From Palsa-506 sp963786975 (GTDB lineage Bacteria; Actinomycetota; Actinomycetes; Streptosporangiales; Streptosporangiaceae), in NCBI GenBank assembly GCA_963786975.1, contig CAWBBE010000011.1:1-64000 (forward strand): DNA of 64,000 nucleotides, in the 5' to 3' direction. The notes beneath the pieces were generated by a model. The model did not search any database. It was not told where the DNA came from and saw only the letters and a program-made list of their open reading frames with translations. The position numbers and the translations under genes are program-made. Shown in pieces: positions 17,672 through 26,949 of this stretch (position 1 is the stretch's first letter; each line of letters begins with the position of its first letter).

Positions 17672-17869
17672 ATGGTTCTTGACCGTCGTGACCTGCCGGG
17701 CAGCCTGAGCGAGCTTTATCCCGCATCCGTACGGCTTCGGGCGGGTTGCCTGCGTGATGCGCTCGGTATGCATGCCTGTGTAGTGGCTGACGGCGCGTCC
17801 CTGGTATCGTGCGCTGCTCCGGCGGGTGTGCTGCAGATTGCGCGCGGCTGCCAGGTGGTCGTGCCGTGA
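17672..17869 (+). CDS. 65-residue protein translationally coupled to amidase
   Basis: The ORF begins MVLDRRDLPGSLSELYPA and ends ARGCQVVVP. AGGGGAG sits just before the ATG, and its TGA overlaps the GTG start of the amidase by four bases. It has three cysteines and no membrane helix. I know no family for it. The good ribosome site and coupling argue that it is translated, either as a small partner or as a leader controlling amidase synthesis. Confidence 0.5.
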   Translation: MVLDRRDLPGSLSELYPASVRLRAGCLRDALGMHACVVADGASLVSCAAPAGVLQIARGCQVVVP

Positions 17870-19311
17870 CTGCGGCAGCCGGCCCGGCAGCTGAGGTCGC
17901 GGCGCTGGACGGGATAGCTCAGGCGGAGCTGGTGCGGCGCGGTGAGGTGACGGCGGCCGAGCTGGTCGGCTGGGCGATCGAGCGGATCGAGCGACTGAAC
18001 CCGGATCTAAACGCGGTCGTCACCCCGATGTTCGACGATGCGATCTCGCGGCTGAACCAAGGCGTGAGCGGCCCGTTCGCCGGGGTGCCTTACCTGCTGA
18101 AGGACCTGGTCACCGAATGCAGCGGAGCCCGGTTCACCGAAGGATCAGTGTTCTTGCGCGACAACATCTCCTCGTTTGATTCCGAGCTTGTCGTGCGGCT
18201 CCGCCGGGCCGGCCTGGTGGTGGTCGGCAAGACCAACACTCCGGAGTTCGGGATGGCGCCGACGTGCGAGCCAGAGTTGTTCGGCGCGACCCGCAATCCC
18301 TGGGACGTGAGCCGGTCAACGAGCGGCTCGAGCGGCGGGTCGGCTGCTGCGGTGGCCTCGCGGATGGTGGCGATGGCACATGGCAACGACCTCGGCGGCT
18401 CGCTGCGCTACCCGGCGTCGGCGTGCGGCCTGTTCGGCCTCAAGCCGACCCGGGCCCGTAACCCGCTCGGCCCGGAATACGGCGATGCCGTGAGCGGCGG
18501 CGCAGCCGAGCACGCGCTGACCCGGTCGGTGCGCGACAGCGCCGCGCTGCTGGACGCGACGGCCGGGCCCGCGCTCGGTGACCCCTACTGGGCGCCCCCG
18601 GCGACCGGCCGGTTCAGCGACCAGGTCGGCGCGGACCCGGGCCGGCTGCGGATCGCGTACACGGCGCTGACCGCCGACGGCTCGCCGGGCCACCCGGACT
18701 GCGTCGCCGCGCTTGACGACGCGGTCGCGCTGTGCGAGTCGCTCGGCCACGAGATCATCGATGCGCAGCTGCCGGAGATCACCCCTGAGGTCGGCGCGGC
18801 GATCGGCACCGGGTTCAGCGCCGCGACCGCATGGATACTCGCGTACTGGATCCGGCGGCTCGGCCGCGAACCAGGGCCCGGCGAGATCGAGCCGCTGACC
18901 CGCGCGTTCTGGGAAGCCGGGCGCCAGGTCACCGCCGCCGGCTACCTGCTGGCAGTGCAGGACACCCAGGCCTACGCGCGGCGGGTGGCCAGTTTCTTCA
19001 CCCAGGCCGACGTGTGGCTGACGCCCACGCTGTCGGAACCGCCCGCTCCGCTCGGCGAGATCGTCTCGACCGAGACCGAGCCGCTGCGGGCCCTTGAGCG
19101 CGGCGGCCGGACGGTCGCCTACTCCGGCGTGATCGCCAACATCACCGGGCAGCCGGCGATGTCGGTGCCGTTGTGGTGGAACGCGGACGGTGTCCCGATC
19201 GGCGTGCATTTCCTCGGCCGGTTCGGCGACGAGGCGACGCTTCTGCGTCTCGCGGCCCAGCTTGAGCAAGCCCGCCCGTGGACGGCGCGCACGCCGGACG
19301 TGCTCGCCTGA
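17866..19311 (+). CDS. Amidase signature (AS) family hydrolase
   Basis: This 481-residue enzyme has the full Ser-cisSer-Lys triad of the AS family. The lysine is Lys79 (GVPYLLKDLV), the cis-serine about Ser155 in STSGSSGGSAAAVAS, and the nucleophile Ser179 in HGNDLGGSLRYPAS. The C-terminal NITGQPAMSVPLWWN and GVPIGVHFLGRFGDE segments are also typical. Family members hydrolyse amides, including indoleacetamide, aryl-amides and Glu-tRNA precursors; the lack of a gatC/gatB neighbour argues against GatA. GTG at 17866 is chosen because homology starts at once and it overlaps the upstream stop. Confidence 0.9.
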   Translation: MTAAAGPAAEVAALDGIAQAELVRRGEVTAAELVGWAIERIERLNPDLNAVVTPMFDDAISRLNQGVSGPFAGVPYLLKDLVTECSGARFTEGSVFLRDNISSFDSELVVRLRRAGLVVVGKTNTPEFGMAPTCEPELFGATRNPWDVSRSTSGSSGGSAAAVASRMVAMAHGNDLGGSLRYPASACGLFGLKPTRARNPLGPEYGDAVSGGAAEHALTRSVRDSAALLDATAGPALGDPYWAPPATGRFSDQVGADPGRLRIAYTALTADGSPGHPDCVAALDDAVALCESLGHEIIDAQLPEITPEVGAAIGTGFSAATAWILAYWIRRLGREPGPGEIEPLTRAFWEAGRQVTAAGYLLAVQDTQAYARRVASFFTQADVWLTPTLSEPPAPLGEIVSTETEPLRALERGGRTVAYSGVIANITGQPAMSVPLWWNADGVPIGVHFLGRFGDEATLLRLAAQLEQARPWTARTPDVLA

Positions 19312-19393
19312 CCGGCCTCTGTCGCCGCCCTCGTCCGCGACATGGACGAGCCGTAACCGTTCGGGACCGCGGTGCAAGGTCCTGCGGATGCTG

Positions 19394-19771
19394 TCAGGCG
19401 CCTTGCACCTGCTGCATGTTCGCGGCCATCGCCGCCTCCGAGATCCGCAGCTCGTCGGCCGCGCTGAACTGGACGAACTCGCTGCCTGCCGCGGCCGCCG
19501 GCACGTGGCCCGGGGGCAGGTAGAACGCGTCGCCGGCCTCGATGACCTCCTCGTGGTCGGCGTAGCGGATAGTAGGCCTGCCTTTGAACATGCATCCCCA
19601 CTGCGGACGCTGGCAGCTGTCACCCGGCAGTCCCTTGAGCAACGGCGTCAGGTCCAGCTGCTGGCGGATCGACACGAAGCGCATCGTGTAGCCGCCGAAC
19701 TCCTCGGTCCGGTCCTCCGCCGGGCCATAGTCGGCGACCTTAGACGCGCTCTGCCTCGATGCCTTCGGCAT
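19394..19771 (-). CDS. Cupin-domain protein
   Basis: This 125-residue single-cupin protein carries GDSCQRPQWGCMFKGRPTI, YADHEEVIEAGDAFYLPPGH and a closing SEFVQFSAADEL. The AGDAFYLPPGH segment is the second cupin motif. It is a paralogue of the divergent cupin at 19953 (shared GLPGD-C, WG, D-H-E and AGDA-Y-PPGH positions), implying tandem duplication and inversion. ATG 19771 has GGGG at nine bases. Reaction unknown. Confidence 0.8.
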   Translation of the reverse strand: MPKASRQSASKVADYGPAEDRTEEFGGYTMRFVSIRQQLDLTPLLKGLPGDSCQRPQWGCMFKGRPTIRYADHEEVIEAGDAFYLPPGHVPAAAAGSEFVQFSAADELRISEAAMAANMQQVQGA

Positions 19772-19952
19772 CCGTCTCATCCCCTTCGATCTGATGTCCG
19801 TGCTCTGGTGCCCTGACGGTGGCTGCGGCGGGGCGAGCCGGTCATGAGGCATCCGCAGCTCATCCGGCGGCGATGTGATGGCTGGTGTCACGGTGTTCCG
19901 GCGGTTGTCACGCCGGAGGGGTGTCAGTCTCACCCTTCCGAAGGAGGACACC

Positions 19953-20333
19953 ATGCCAAGTGCCAGCCGGATGACGACTCCGGTCGCGATCGACGAGGCG
20001 CAGATCGAGGGTCGCTACGCTCCTCTGGGCGATTACACCGTCAGCTTCGAGACCTTCAGGCAGGACGCCGACCCGGCGCCGTACTTCGCGGGACTGCCCG
20101 GCGACCGCTGCCAGTGCGCGCACTGGGGCGTCGTGACCGCCGGCCAGCTGACCTTCCGCTGGCCGGACCACGACGAGACCTACGTCGCCGGTGACGCCTA
20201 CTACGCGCCGCCGGGACATCTGCCGCTGGTGACCGCGGGCACGACGATCGTGGAGTTCAGCCCCACGGCCGATCTCGAGGCGACCATGGCCGTCGTTCAG
20301 CGGAACCTTGCCGGATCAGGGGCACCGGCATGA
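19953..20333 (+). CDS. Cupin-domain protein, divergent paralogue
   Basis: This 126-residue cupin has GLPGDRCQCAHWGVVTAG, then RWPDHDETYVAGDAYYAPPG and TTIVEFSPTADLEATMAV. GAAGGAGG directly precedes the ATG at 19953. The stop overlaps the start of a SnoaL-like gene by four bases (ATGA), so the two are likely co-translated. Together with the opposite cupin this makes a two-cupin/SnoaL module, perhaps for modifying or sensing a small molecule. Confidence 0.85.
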   Translation: MPSASRMTTPVAIDEAQIEGRYAPLGDYTVSFETFRQDADPAPYFAGLPGDRCQCAHWGVVTAGQLTFRWPDHDETYVAGDAYYAPPGHLPLVTAGTTIVEFSPTADLEATMAVVQRNLAGSGAPA

Positions 20334-20793
20334 GCACGGAGATGAGCAGCAGCGGCCTGACCAGCATGGCGACCAGGTCGACGGGAGCCAGGTTCGGCCA
20401 GACGCCAGCGCGGCCGTGGCGAACCTGATCCGGTTCCTGGAGACCGGATCCGTCCCCGACGGGCTGTTTGCGCCCGACGTCTTCGCCGACCTGTCGCTGC
20501 CGCACTGGCGGATCCAGGCCGCGACCGCCGAGCAGATCATCGCCATCCGGGCCGAGGGCCACCCGTGGCCGGGGCAGGTGCGAGTGGAGCGCGTCGAGCA
20601 GACCGGCCACGGGTTCACGATCGAGTTCGAGGAGCGCTGGGACAGCGAGGGCCAGCGGTGGTACTGCCGGGAGATGATCCGGGCCGACGTGGCGGGCGAC
20701 AGCATCGTGGAGCTGTCCATCTTCTGCACCGGTGACTGGGACGAGGCCAGGCAGCGAGAACATGCCGAGGCTGTGCAGCTGATCCGGCCCTGA
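20330..20793 (+). pseudogene. SnoaL-like protein with N-terminal frameshift
   Basis: The body reads PDASAAVANLIRFLETGSVP, DVFADLSLPHWRIQAATAEQ, EFEERWDSEGQRWYCREMI and ELSIFCTGDWDEARQREH, a SnoaL/NTF2-type fold. The only start with good context is the ATG at 20330, which overlaps the cupin stop, but its frame (MSTEMSSSGLTSM) must shift by one base near 20395-20400 to reach the body. A single missing C or G there would give an intact protein of about 154 residues. Otherwise no start with a ribosome site exists in the body frame. Confidence 0.6.
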
Positions 20794-20832
20794 CCGGTGC
20801 CCGGGCGGTCGCCGGGAAACCTACGATGAAGC

Positions 20833-22646
20833 GTGGTGACGCACTCGTCCATCGTCCGCGATCTCCTCGACCGCGCCGACGCTGCCCGCGCGGCCGGTCG
20901 AGGAGAGACCGCGGCACGCCTGTACGACGAGGCAGCGACTCGCTGCCGCGCCGACGGACGATCTCGACGGGTGGACCCGGGCGGTGCTCGGCGCGGCCTC
21001 GGTCTACCTGTTCGGGGCGGAGCCGGGCAAGCTGCCGGCCCAGCTGTACGACGTGCTGGCCCGCACGACCGACGACGGAACCCGGGCCCGACTCGCGGCC
21101 GCGCTCGCCCGCTGCTGGGCATACGCCGGTCAGGCCGCGCGTGCCATCGCGTTCGCGGACGAGGCGGTGGAACGTGCGCAGCGGGCCGGCCCCCCGGAAC
21201 TGGTGGCGGACTGCCTCGACGCCGCACTCGCCGCGCACTGGGGGCCCGACGAGCTCGACGTCCGCCGGTCGCTGGCCGCCCGGCTCGACGATGTCGCCGC
21301 TCACGTCCTCGATCCCGATGCCCGGCTGCAGGCACACCTGTGGGGCCTGCAGGTTGCCTGCGAGGCGCTCGACCTGCAGGCGATGCACCGGCAGATGCGC
21401 GCCCTGGAGCTGCTGGGCGAGGAGTCTGCCCGGGCGCTGTTCTTCGCGGCGTCGCGGCGGCTGATGCTCGACCTGCTGCGCGGCCGGACCGATACCGCGG
21501 CCCGGCTGACGAACATGGCCGCGGCGGCCGCGCGAGCAGGCGTCCCTCGCGGATGCCTGGATGGTGCTCAAGGCGATGGACGCCTACTCCGCGGCCCAGT
21601 CCGGCGACACCGCCACTTGCGCGGCCGGGGCGGCCGAGTGCGAGGCGTTCGCACTGGCCGAGGGTGTCACGGTGATGTGCGCCGAGGCCGCCTTCCTCTG
21701 GGTCTGCGCCGGACAGCTGGACCGTGCTCGCGCCCTGGTGCACACGTTCCACGGGCGCGTTCTCGACGACCTGCCCCGCGACGTGAACTGGCTGCTGATC
21801 CTGCAGTGCGTGCTCGAGGCCGCACTGGCCGTCGCGGACCGCGAGGTGGTCGGGAATGCCGCCAGGCTGCTCACACCGTACGAGGGCAGGGCGGTGTTCA
21901 ACGCCGGCGCGGTGATGTTCCACGGCGTCACCGACGACACCCTCGCCCGTGCGGCGGCCCTTCTCGGTGATCCGGACCGGGCCGTCCGGCTCCGTGCCCG
22001 GGCTCTCGCGACCTACGAACGCCTCGGTGCCCAATGGTGGCGCGACCGGCTCACGTCGTGGCGGCCGCCCGTGCCGGACGACGTGGCTCGCGGTTCGCGC
22101 CGGGTACACCTGCATCCGGCTCCGGGCGGGCTCTGGCTGGTCGGGCCGGATGGGGCGGCCGTGCCGCTCCGGGCGCTGCGCGGCTTCGGCTACCTGCGGG
22201 AGCTGCTGCGCCGCCCGGGCCAGCCGGTTGCTGCGCTGGATCTGGTCGGGGCAGGAACGGGCGTCGCCGTGCAGTCCGGCCTCGGCGATCTCGTCGACAA
22301 GCAGGCCCTCAAGGCGTACCGGCAGCGGCTCCGTGACCTCGAGCAAGAACTCACCGAGGCTGAGGAGTGGTCCGACATCGGCCGGCTGGACGCCGTACGC
22401 ACAGAACGCGACGCACTCCTGGACGAGCTCGCCCGCGCCACCGGTCTCGGGGGACGTGCTCGTGCGACCGGCTCCAGCCAGGAACGTGCCCGGGTCGCCG
22501 TGCAGAAAGCCATCAGCGCGGCAATCGACCGCATCGCCACCGTCGACGAACCACTCGCACGACACCTCCGGACCGGCATCCGCACCGGCCTGCACTGCAG
22601 CTACCAGCCGGACCCCGCAGACAACCTAGGATGGATCCTCGACTGA
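20833..22646 (+). pseudogene. TPR-type regulator with conserved C-terminal domain, two frameshifts
   Basis: Three frames combine into one protein of about 600 residues. The N-terminal part starts VVTHSSIVRDLLDRADAARA. After a shift near 20945 come TPR-like helices (AALARCWAYAGQAARAIAFA, VADCLDAALAAHWGPDEL). A second shift near 21535-21545 leads to WMVLKAMDAYSAAQSGD and a C-terminal domain with RGFGYLRELLRRPGQPVAAL, RQRLRDLEQELTEAEEW and DPADNLGWILD. That last domain is common at the end of actinobacterial AAA/cyclase-type regulators. The N-terminal ATPase of such proteins is absent here. Confidence 0.65.
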
Positions 22647-23621
22647 CAACCCACCGAGCTGCCCAATGCGGCGCCGGAAGCCCGAAGCGTTCCTGACCCG
22701 GCCCGGTGGCTGATAGCTGCCCAGGCGATCATCCTGGCACCTCGACGAGCGGCTGAGGGCCGGGGCTTGCGGGTTCAGCTGCTTCACCAGGATGGCGCGG
22801 GTGTAGAGCAGATCGAAGCCCTGATGCTGGACGTTTTGCTGGGATTTGGATCCGGGCTGGGTGGTGACGACGGCGACCTCACAGCCGGCCGCCGCGGCGT
22901 CGGCGAGCCGGGCCGCCAGCAGCGCGGTCTGGATGCCGCGGCGGCGGTGCGCGGGTGCGGTAGCCGCGCCGGTGAGCTGCGCGACGCCTTCGGCTATCCG
23001 GAAGCTGGCACCGCCGGCGAGGACCCCGTCGCGCAGCGCGGCATAACGCACGACGCCGGCCGCTACCATGTCGCGCTCGGCCGCATCGACGGCCTCGCGC
23101 GAGAACTCCTCATGCGAGGGCACGCCCTGGGTATCGGGGTGCGCGACAGCATCCACCACCACCTCGAGCCAGGGCCCGAGTTCCTCCTCGCTGCTCGGCC
23201 GGACCTCGATCCCCGGTGGGGTGATCCGCTCGGGGCCGTCGCTGAGGGCGAGGCCGAGCACATTCTCGAACGATACGAGCCGGTAGCCGCGCCCGGTCAG
23301 CGCGGCGCCGACCGCAGGGTCGGCTAGGTGGGCGAGCTCGATCTGGACCGGGGCCCCGCAGGCGGTGAAGGCCCGCTCGATCTCCTCGAGTACGGACGCA
23401 TCCGGCACGCCGCCGAAGCCAAGTCCCGCGACCTTGCTGAACGGCGAGTCCGGCCCGGCGAAGCTCGCCACGCCGCCGGCCACCGGGATCACGAAGCCCG
23501 CCGCGCCTGCGCCGCGGCGGCGGGCGGCCCCGCTGGCCTTCGCGATGAGCTGCGCCTCGGCCCGCTCGATCCGCCCGGCCAGCGCGGTGTCGCAGAACAT
23601 TGGCAACCTTCCGGCGGTCAT
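22626..23621 (-). CDS. GNAT N-acetyltransferase
   Basis: This is a GNAT protein of 331 residues. The acetyl-CoA motif is near the C-terminus (AQLTGAATAPAHRRRGIQTALLAARLADAA), ahead of GCEVAVVTTQPGSKSQQN and FDLLYTRAILVKQL. The N-terminal half is a degenerate GNAT-like domain. Homology ends near residue 280; the last 50 residues run into the 3' end of the convergent TPR gene and may be read-through. The ATG at 23621 follows GGAGGG. A decayed copy of its C-terminus lies at 12809-12934. Confidence 0.82.
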   Translation of the reverse strand: MTAGRLPMFCDTALAGRIERAEAQLIAKASGAARRRGAGAAGFVIPVAGGVASFAGPDSPFSKVAGLGFGGVPDASVLEEIERAFTACGAPVQIELAHLADPAVGAALTGRGYRLVSFENVLGLALSDGPERITPPGIEVRPSSEEELGPWLEVVVDAVAHPDTQGVPSHEEFSREAVDAAERDMVAAGVVRYAALRDGVLAGGASFRIAEGVAQLTGAATAPAHRRRGIQTALLAARLADAAAAGCEVAVVTTQPGSKSQQNVQHQGFDLLYTRAILVKQLNPQAPALSRSSRCQDDRLGSYQPPGRVRNASGFRRRIGQLGGLSVEDPS

Positions 23622-23881
23622 GTTCCCTCCGGTTGGTGTTCGCGGAGACCGAAGAGGTCGGCCAGGGCGGGCAGCTTAGCTGGCTGGGGTGCAGACAGGT
23701 AGGGGAACTTCGGGGTGGCGGGATGTGGGACGGAGTCTTCCCCGAGCGCCGATCCGGCCAGGACGGCCAGCAATGTCGAAGGCGTTGTCATCGAGCACGC
23801 GGATCGGTCCGCAGGAAGCGGCCGAGTTCTGACCAGCCGTTCATGAGCTCCTCGAAGGGCCATCGCCGATAGTCTCGACCG

Positions 23882-24598
23882 ATGAGTGACCCGAGCCAGC
23901 ATTACGACGACCTGCGCGCGCTAGTGATCAACTGCACTTTGAAACGGTCGCCGCAGCCCAGCCATACCCAGGGGCTGATCGATGTCAGTGCCCGGATCAT
24001 GGCGAAGCAGGGCGTCCGGGTCGACCAGATCCGGGCCGTCGACCACGACGTCGCCACCGGCGTCTGGCCGGACATGACCGAGCACGGCTGGGCCGCCGAT
24101 GACTGGCCAGGCATTTACCAGCAGGTGCTCGCCGCCGATATCCTGGTGCTGGCCGGGCCGATCTGGCTCGGTGACAACAGCTCGGTGACGAAGCAGGTGA
24201 TCGAGCGGCTCTACGCGTGCTCGCACCTGCTCAACGAGGCCGGCCAGTACGCCTACTACGGCCATGTGGCCGGCTGCCTGATCACCGGCAACGAGGACGG
24301 CGTCAAGCACTGCGCGATGAACGTCCTGTACAGCCTGCAGCACCTCGGCTACACCATCCCGCCGCAGGCTGACGCCGGATGGATCGGCGAAGCCGGGCCC
24401 GGCCCGTCCTACCTGGACCCGGGGTCCGGCGGCCCGGACAACGAGTTCACCAACCGCAACACCACCTTCATGACCTGGAACCTGATGCACCTGGCCCGCA
24501 TCCTCAAGGACGCCGGCGGCATTCCCGCCCATGGGAACCAGCGCTCCGAATGGGACGCCGGATGCCGGTTCGACTTCGAGAACCCTGACTACCGATGA
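23882..24598 (+). CDS. Flavodoxin-like NAD(P)H-dependent FMN reductase
   Basis: This is a 238-residue flavodoxin-fold protein. The FMN phosphate loop is in ALVINCTLKRSPQPSHTQGL near residue 13. LAADILVLAGPIWLGDNSSV gives the isoalloxazine-contacting loop, followed by GCLITGNEDGVKHC. It probably reduces a quinone or another small molecule with NAD(P)H, or carries electrons. The start at 23882 is the first ATG. It is convergent with an Na+/Ca2+ exchanger relic. Confidence 0.85.
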   Translation: MSDPSQHYDDLRALVINCTLKRSPQPSHTQGLIDVSARIMAKQGVRVDQIRAVDHDVATGVWPDMTEHGWAADDWPGIYQQVLAADILVLAGPIWLGDNSSVTKQVIERLYACSHLLNEAGQYAYYGHVAGCLITGNEDGVKHCAMNVLYSLQHLGYTIPPQADAGWIGEAGPGPSYLDPGSGGPDNEFTNRNTTFMTWNLMHLARILKDAGGIPAHGNQRSEWDAGCRFDFENPDYR

Positions 24599-24624
24599 CA
24601 AACAGAACGGGACGCGCCCAGCGC

Positions 24625-24993
24625 CTACATGGTCGGGGTTTCCGGGGGTCCGGTCGCCGGAGTCTCTTTCCGAGGCCCCGGTCGGCGAGCGACTGAGACG
24701 GGCTGGAATCGTAGCGGCTGGGTCAGCGGATCGCGGTGCGGGCTACCGCGGCGACCGGTGGCCGGCTTGCCGGAACCGGGCGGCGTGGCACGCTCAGGCC
24801 GGAGAACCGCGGTCACCGCCGAGGTGATCTCCGGGGTGTCGGCGGCCAGTGCCGCCAGCAGGCCGAGCAGTGCCTCGGACAGGCCCAGCCGGGCGCCTAC
24901 CCGTTCCAGCCGCACCACGAGCAGCACGCTCGCGCTCAGGCTGAGCGCAGCGGCCGCCATGAAAACCGCAGCCACCAGCGGCGATGACGCCAT
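24625..24993 (-). pseudogene. Na+/Ca2+ exchanger N-terminal fragment
   Basis: The first 60 codons read as a membrane helix (AAVFMAAAALSLSASVLLVV), then ERVGARLGLSEALLGLLAAL and AADTPEITSAVTA, the first alpha-repeat of CaCA-family cation exchangers. After that the sequence diverges into a Pro/Arg-rich tail with no more helices. The remaining nine or so helices are missing, so this is a truncated relic. Confidence 0.7.
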
Positions 24994-25125
24994 AAGTCAC
25001 CGGCATTCGGCCTGCTGCGCTGATCCCGGTCCGGCCGCCAGATCATGCCAGCGATCGATCCTGAGCTGCGGCACTCGCGGCTACCGGGCATGGCGGCGCC
25101 TCTTGCCGGGCCGCCAGCCGGTTCG

Positions 25126-25284
25126 TCAGCGCCCGCTCCGGGCGGTCTGGCTGGCGCTCAGCGCCCGTCCGGCCTGATTGGCCAGCGTGACGGCGACCAG
25201 GCGGGCCTGCAGGGACGGCCTGGCGCCGGTTTCGGCTGTACTCGAGGCGGGTGAGCTGCCGGCCGGCACGTTCTGGATGGTCAT
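25126..25284 (-). CDS. Small hypothetical protein, 52 residues
   Basis: The ORF starts MTIQNVPAGSSPASSTAETG and ends SASQTARSGR, with CAGGAG five bases before the ATG. It is Ala/Ser-rich without a membrane helix or cysteines. I recognise no family; support is only the ribosome site and codon bias. Confidence 0.35.
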   Translation of the reverse strand: MTIQNVPAGSSPASSTAETGARPSLQARLVAVTLANQAGRALSASQTARSGR

Positions 25285-25475
25285 TGCGCTCCTGGCGGAC
25301 GAATTCGAGAATCACGAACGTCGCGCCGACCAGGCTTCCCGGCTCACCTGCGCAGTAGCATAGGCGCCGCCAAGCCGGCCGCATAGAGCGCCGCTCTAGC
25401 CGGAGTCATGACAGGCGACGGCTTCCCCCGGCTAGCTCCATTCCTCCCAGACGCATCAGCCTTTCGCGCCGGGCA

Positions 25476-26060
25476 TCAGGAGGCTACTCGTTTGACCGAG
25501 CCGTGCCGCACGTCACCGACGGCGAACACGCCCGGCAGGCTGGTCTCGAGCAGAAATGGAGCCCGCTTCAGCGGCCACCGCGCGGCGGCGTCTGGGCCGG
25601 TGAGCACAAACCCGCACCGGTCGCGGTCTATGGCCTCGGGCAGCCAGCTGGTGAACGGGCGGTCGCCGATCAAGATGAACAGCCCCGCGGCCGGCACCGT
25701 TGCGCTTTCGCCGGATTCCCGGTCCCGGAGCAACAGGCGCTCCAGGTGCCCGTCTCCGCCGCCGGCGACCTCGGCCTAGTAGCGGACGCCGATGTTGGGC
25801 GCCTGCTGATAGGCGCGCCAGGCCTATTCCACCCCGCTGACCCATGCGGGAACCCCAGATAGTTCCGGATCCGGGAGCTGGTCCCGGCCTGGCCGCCGAA
25901 CGCCTCCCGCTCCAGTAGCGCGGTGCTCAGGCCTTCCGACGCCGCGACACCGCGGCGGCCAGCCCCGCCGACCCGGCACCGACCACGGCCACGTCATAGA
26001 TGAGCCCAGCGGGCCGCACGTCGAGCCCGAGCGCCTCGGCCTCCTCGGCATGCAAGATGT
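25476..26060 (-). pseudogene. TrxR-like FAD-dependent oxidoreductase, degraded
   Basis: The 5' part holds the FAD-binding start YDVAVVGAGSAGLAAAVS, a shift, then SEGLSTALLEREAFGGQAGT and RIRNYLGFPHG. After a gap in which about 100 expected residues (with the NADPH site) are missing, the frame resumes with LFILIGDRPFTSWLPEAI, the closing TSLPGVFAVGDVRHGSVKRV and a stop. An in-frame stop lies between the parts. The order matches thioredoxin-reductase-like proteins with extra N-terminal domains. It is a relic with at least one deletion and one frameshift. Confidence 0.7.
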
Positions 26061-26213
26061 ACCTTCCAGCCGTGTGACGGCCACCGGTTTCAGTCCCTGG
26101 GCGGCTCCCCCGGATCGGGGTTGTCTTGGATTTAGGCTGCGGTCTCGCTCCACGAACTCATACTGATGGGTAAGAGGGCTGCGGGTGGTGCAGCCGTGAA
26201 GGGGGGCCCCGCC

Positions 26214-26939
26214 ATGGCGGCATTGGCAGGCAGGGTGGCGGTGGTCACCGGAGCGTCCTCCGGGATCGGGGTCGGCCTGGCCACGATGCTGGCCGGCGAG
26301 GGCGCGCGGGTGGTGCTCGCCGCCCGGCGCGGCGAGCAGCTCGAAACCGTGGCGGCGGGGATCCGCCAGGCAGGCGGGGTGGCCGTCCCGGTGGTCACAG
26401 ACCTGGCCGACGATGACTCGCTCGCCAACCTGCTGGCCCGCACCGGCGCTGAGCTGGGCCCGGTCGACGTGCTGGTCAACAACGCCGGCTTCGCGGTGTG
26501 GAAGCCACTGGAGGCCACCAGCATCGCCGAATGGGACCACACGTTCGCCGTCAACGTGCGGGCCGCCGCTTACCTGTGCGCGGCCGTGCTGCCCGGCATG
26601 GCCGAACGCCGTTTCGGCCGGGTGATCAACATCGGCAGCGAGGCGGGGGTGGCGATCGTGCCCGGCCTGGCCGCCTACTGCGTCAGCAAGCACGCCCTGG
26701 GTGCCCTGACCGAGGTCATCCAGGACGCCAACCATGACAACGGGATCAAGGCCTGGGCCATCTGCCCCGGCTTCGTTGACACCGAGATGGGCGAGGTGGT
26801 ACCCGGCGCCAACCGCGACCACTACCTTCACGTCGATGAGGTCGTGGATGTGGCCCGGTACCTGATCCGCCTCGGCGACAACGTCAAACTCGGCCCGCAG
26901 GTCCTGGTTCGCACCATGAGCAACCCCATGGCACCCTAA
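26214..26939 (+). CDS. Short-chain dehydrogenase/reductase
   Basis: This complete classical SDR of 241 residues has the cofactor motif TGASSGIG near residue 13, NNAG in DVLVNNAGFAVW, the catalytic serine in INIGSEAGVAI and Tyr-x3-Lys in AAYCVSKHALG. ICPGFVDTEMGE follows in the usual place. The Arg/Arg after LAA(RR) favours NADP(H). The ATG at 26214 follows a G-rich ribosome site and starts at the homology; longer in-frame starts exist. Substrate unknown. Unlike its neighbours it is intact. Confidence 0.9.
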   Translation: MAALAGRVAVVTGASSGIGVGLATMLAGEGARVVLAARRGEQLETVAAGIRQAGGVAVPVVTDLADDDSLANLLARTGAELGPVDVLVNNAGFAVWKPLEATSIAEWDHTFAVNVRAAAYLCAAVLPGMAERRFGRVINIGSEAGVAIVPGLAAYCVSKHALGALTEVIQDANHDNGIKAWAICPGFVDTEMGEVVPGANRDHYLHVDEVVDVARYLIRLGDNVKLGPQVLVRTMSNPMAP

Positions 26940-26949
26940 CCAGCGCTGC

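Noticed and set aside
20316..22595. A 759-codon minus-strand frame
   Set aside because: It is antisense to the TPR regulator and SnoaL frames, which carry real homology; it contains no recognisable domain.
23618..23902. A minus-strand frame overlapping the GNAT start by ATGA
   Set aside because: The overlap is suggestive, but there is no ribosome site, no domain and the composition is shadow-like.
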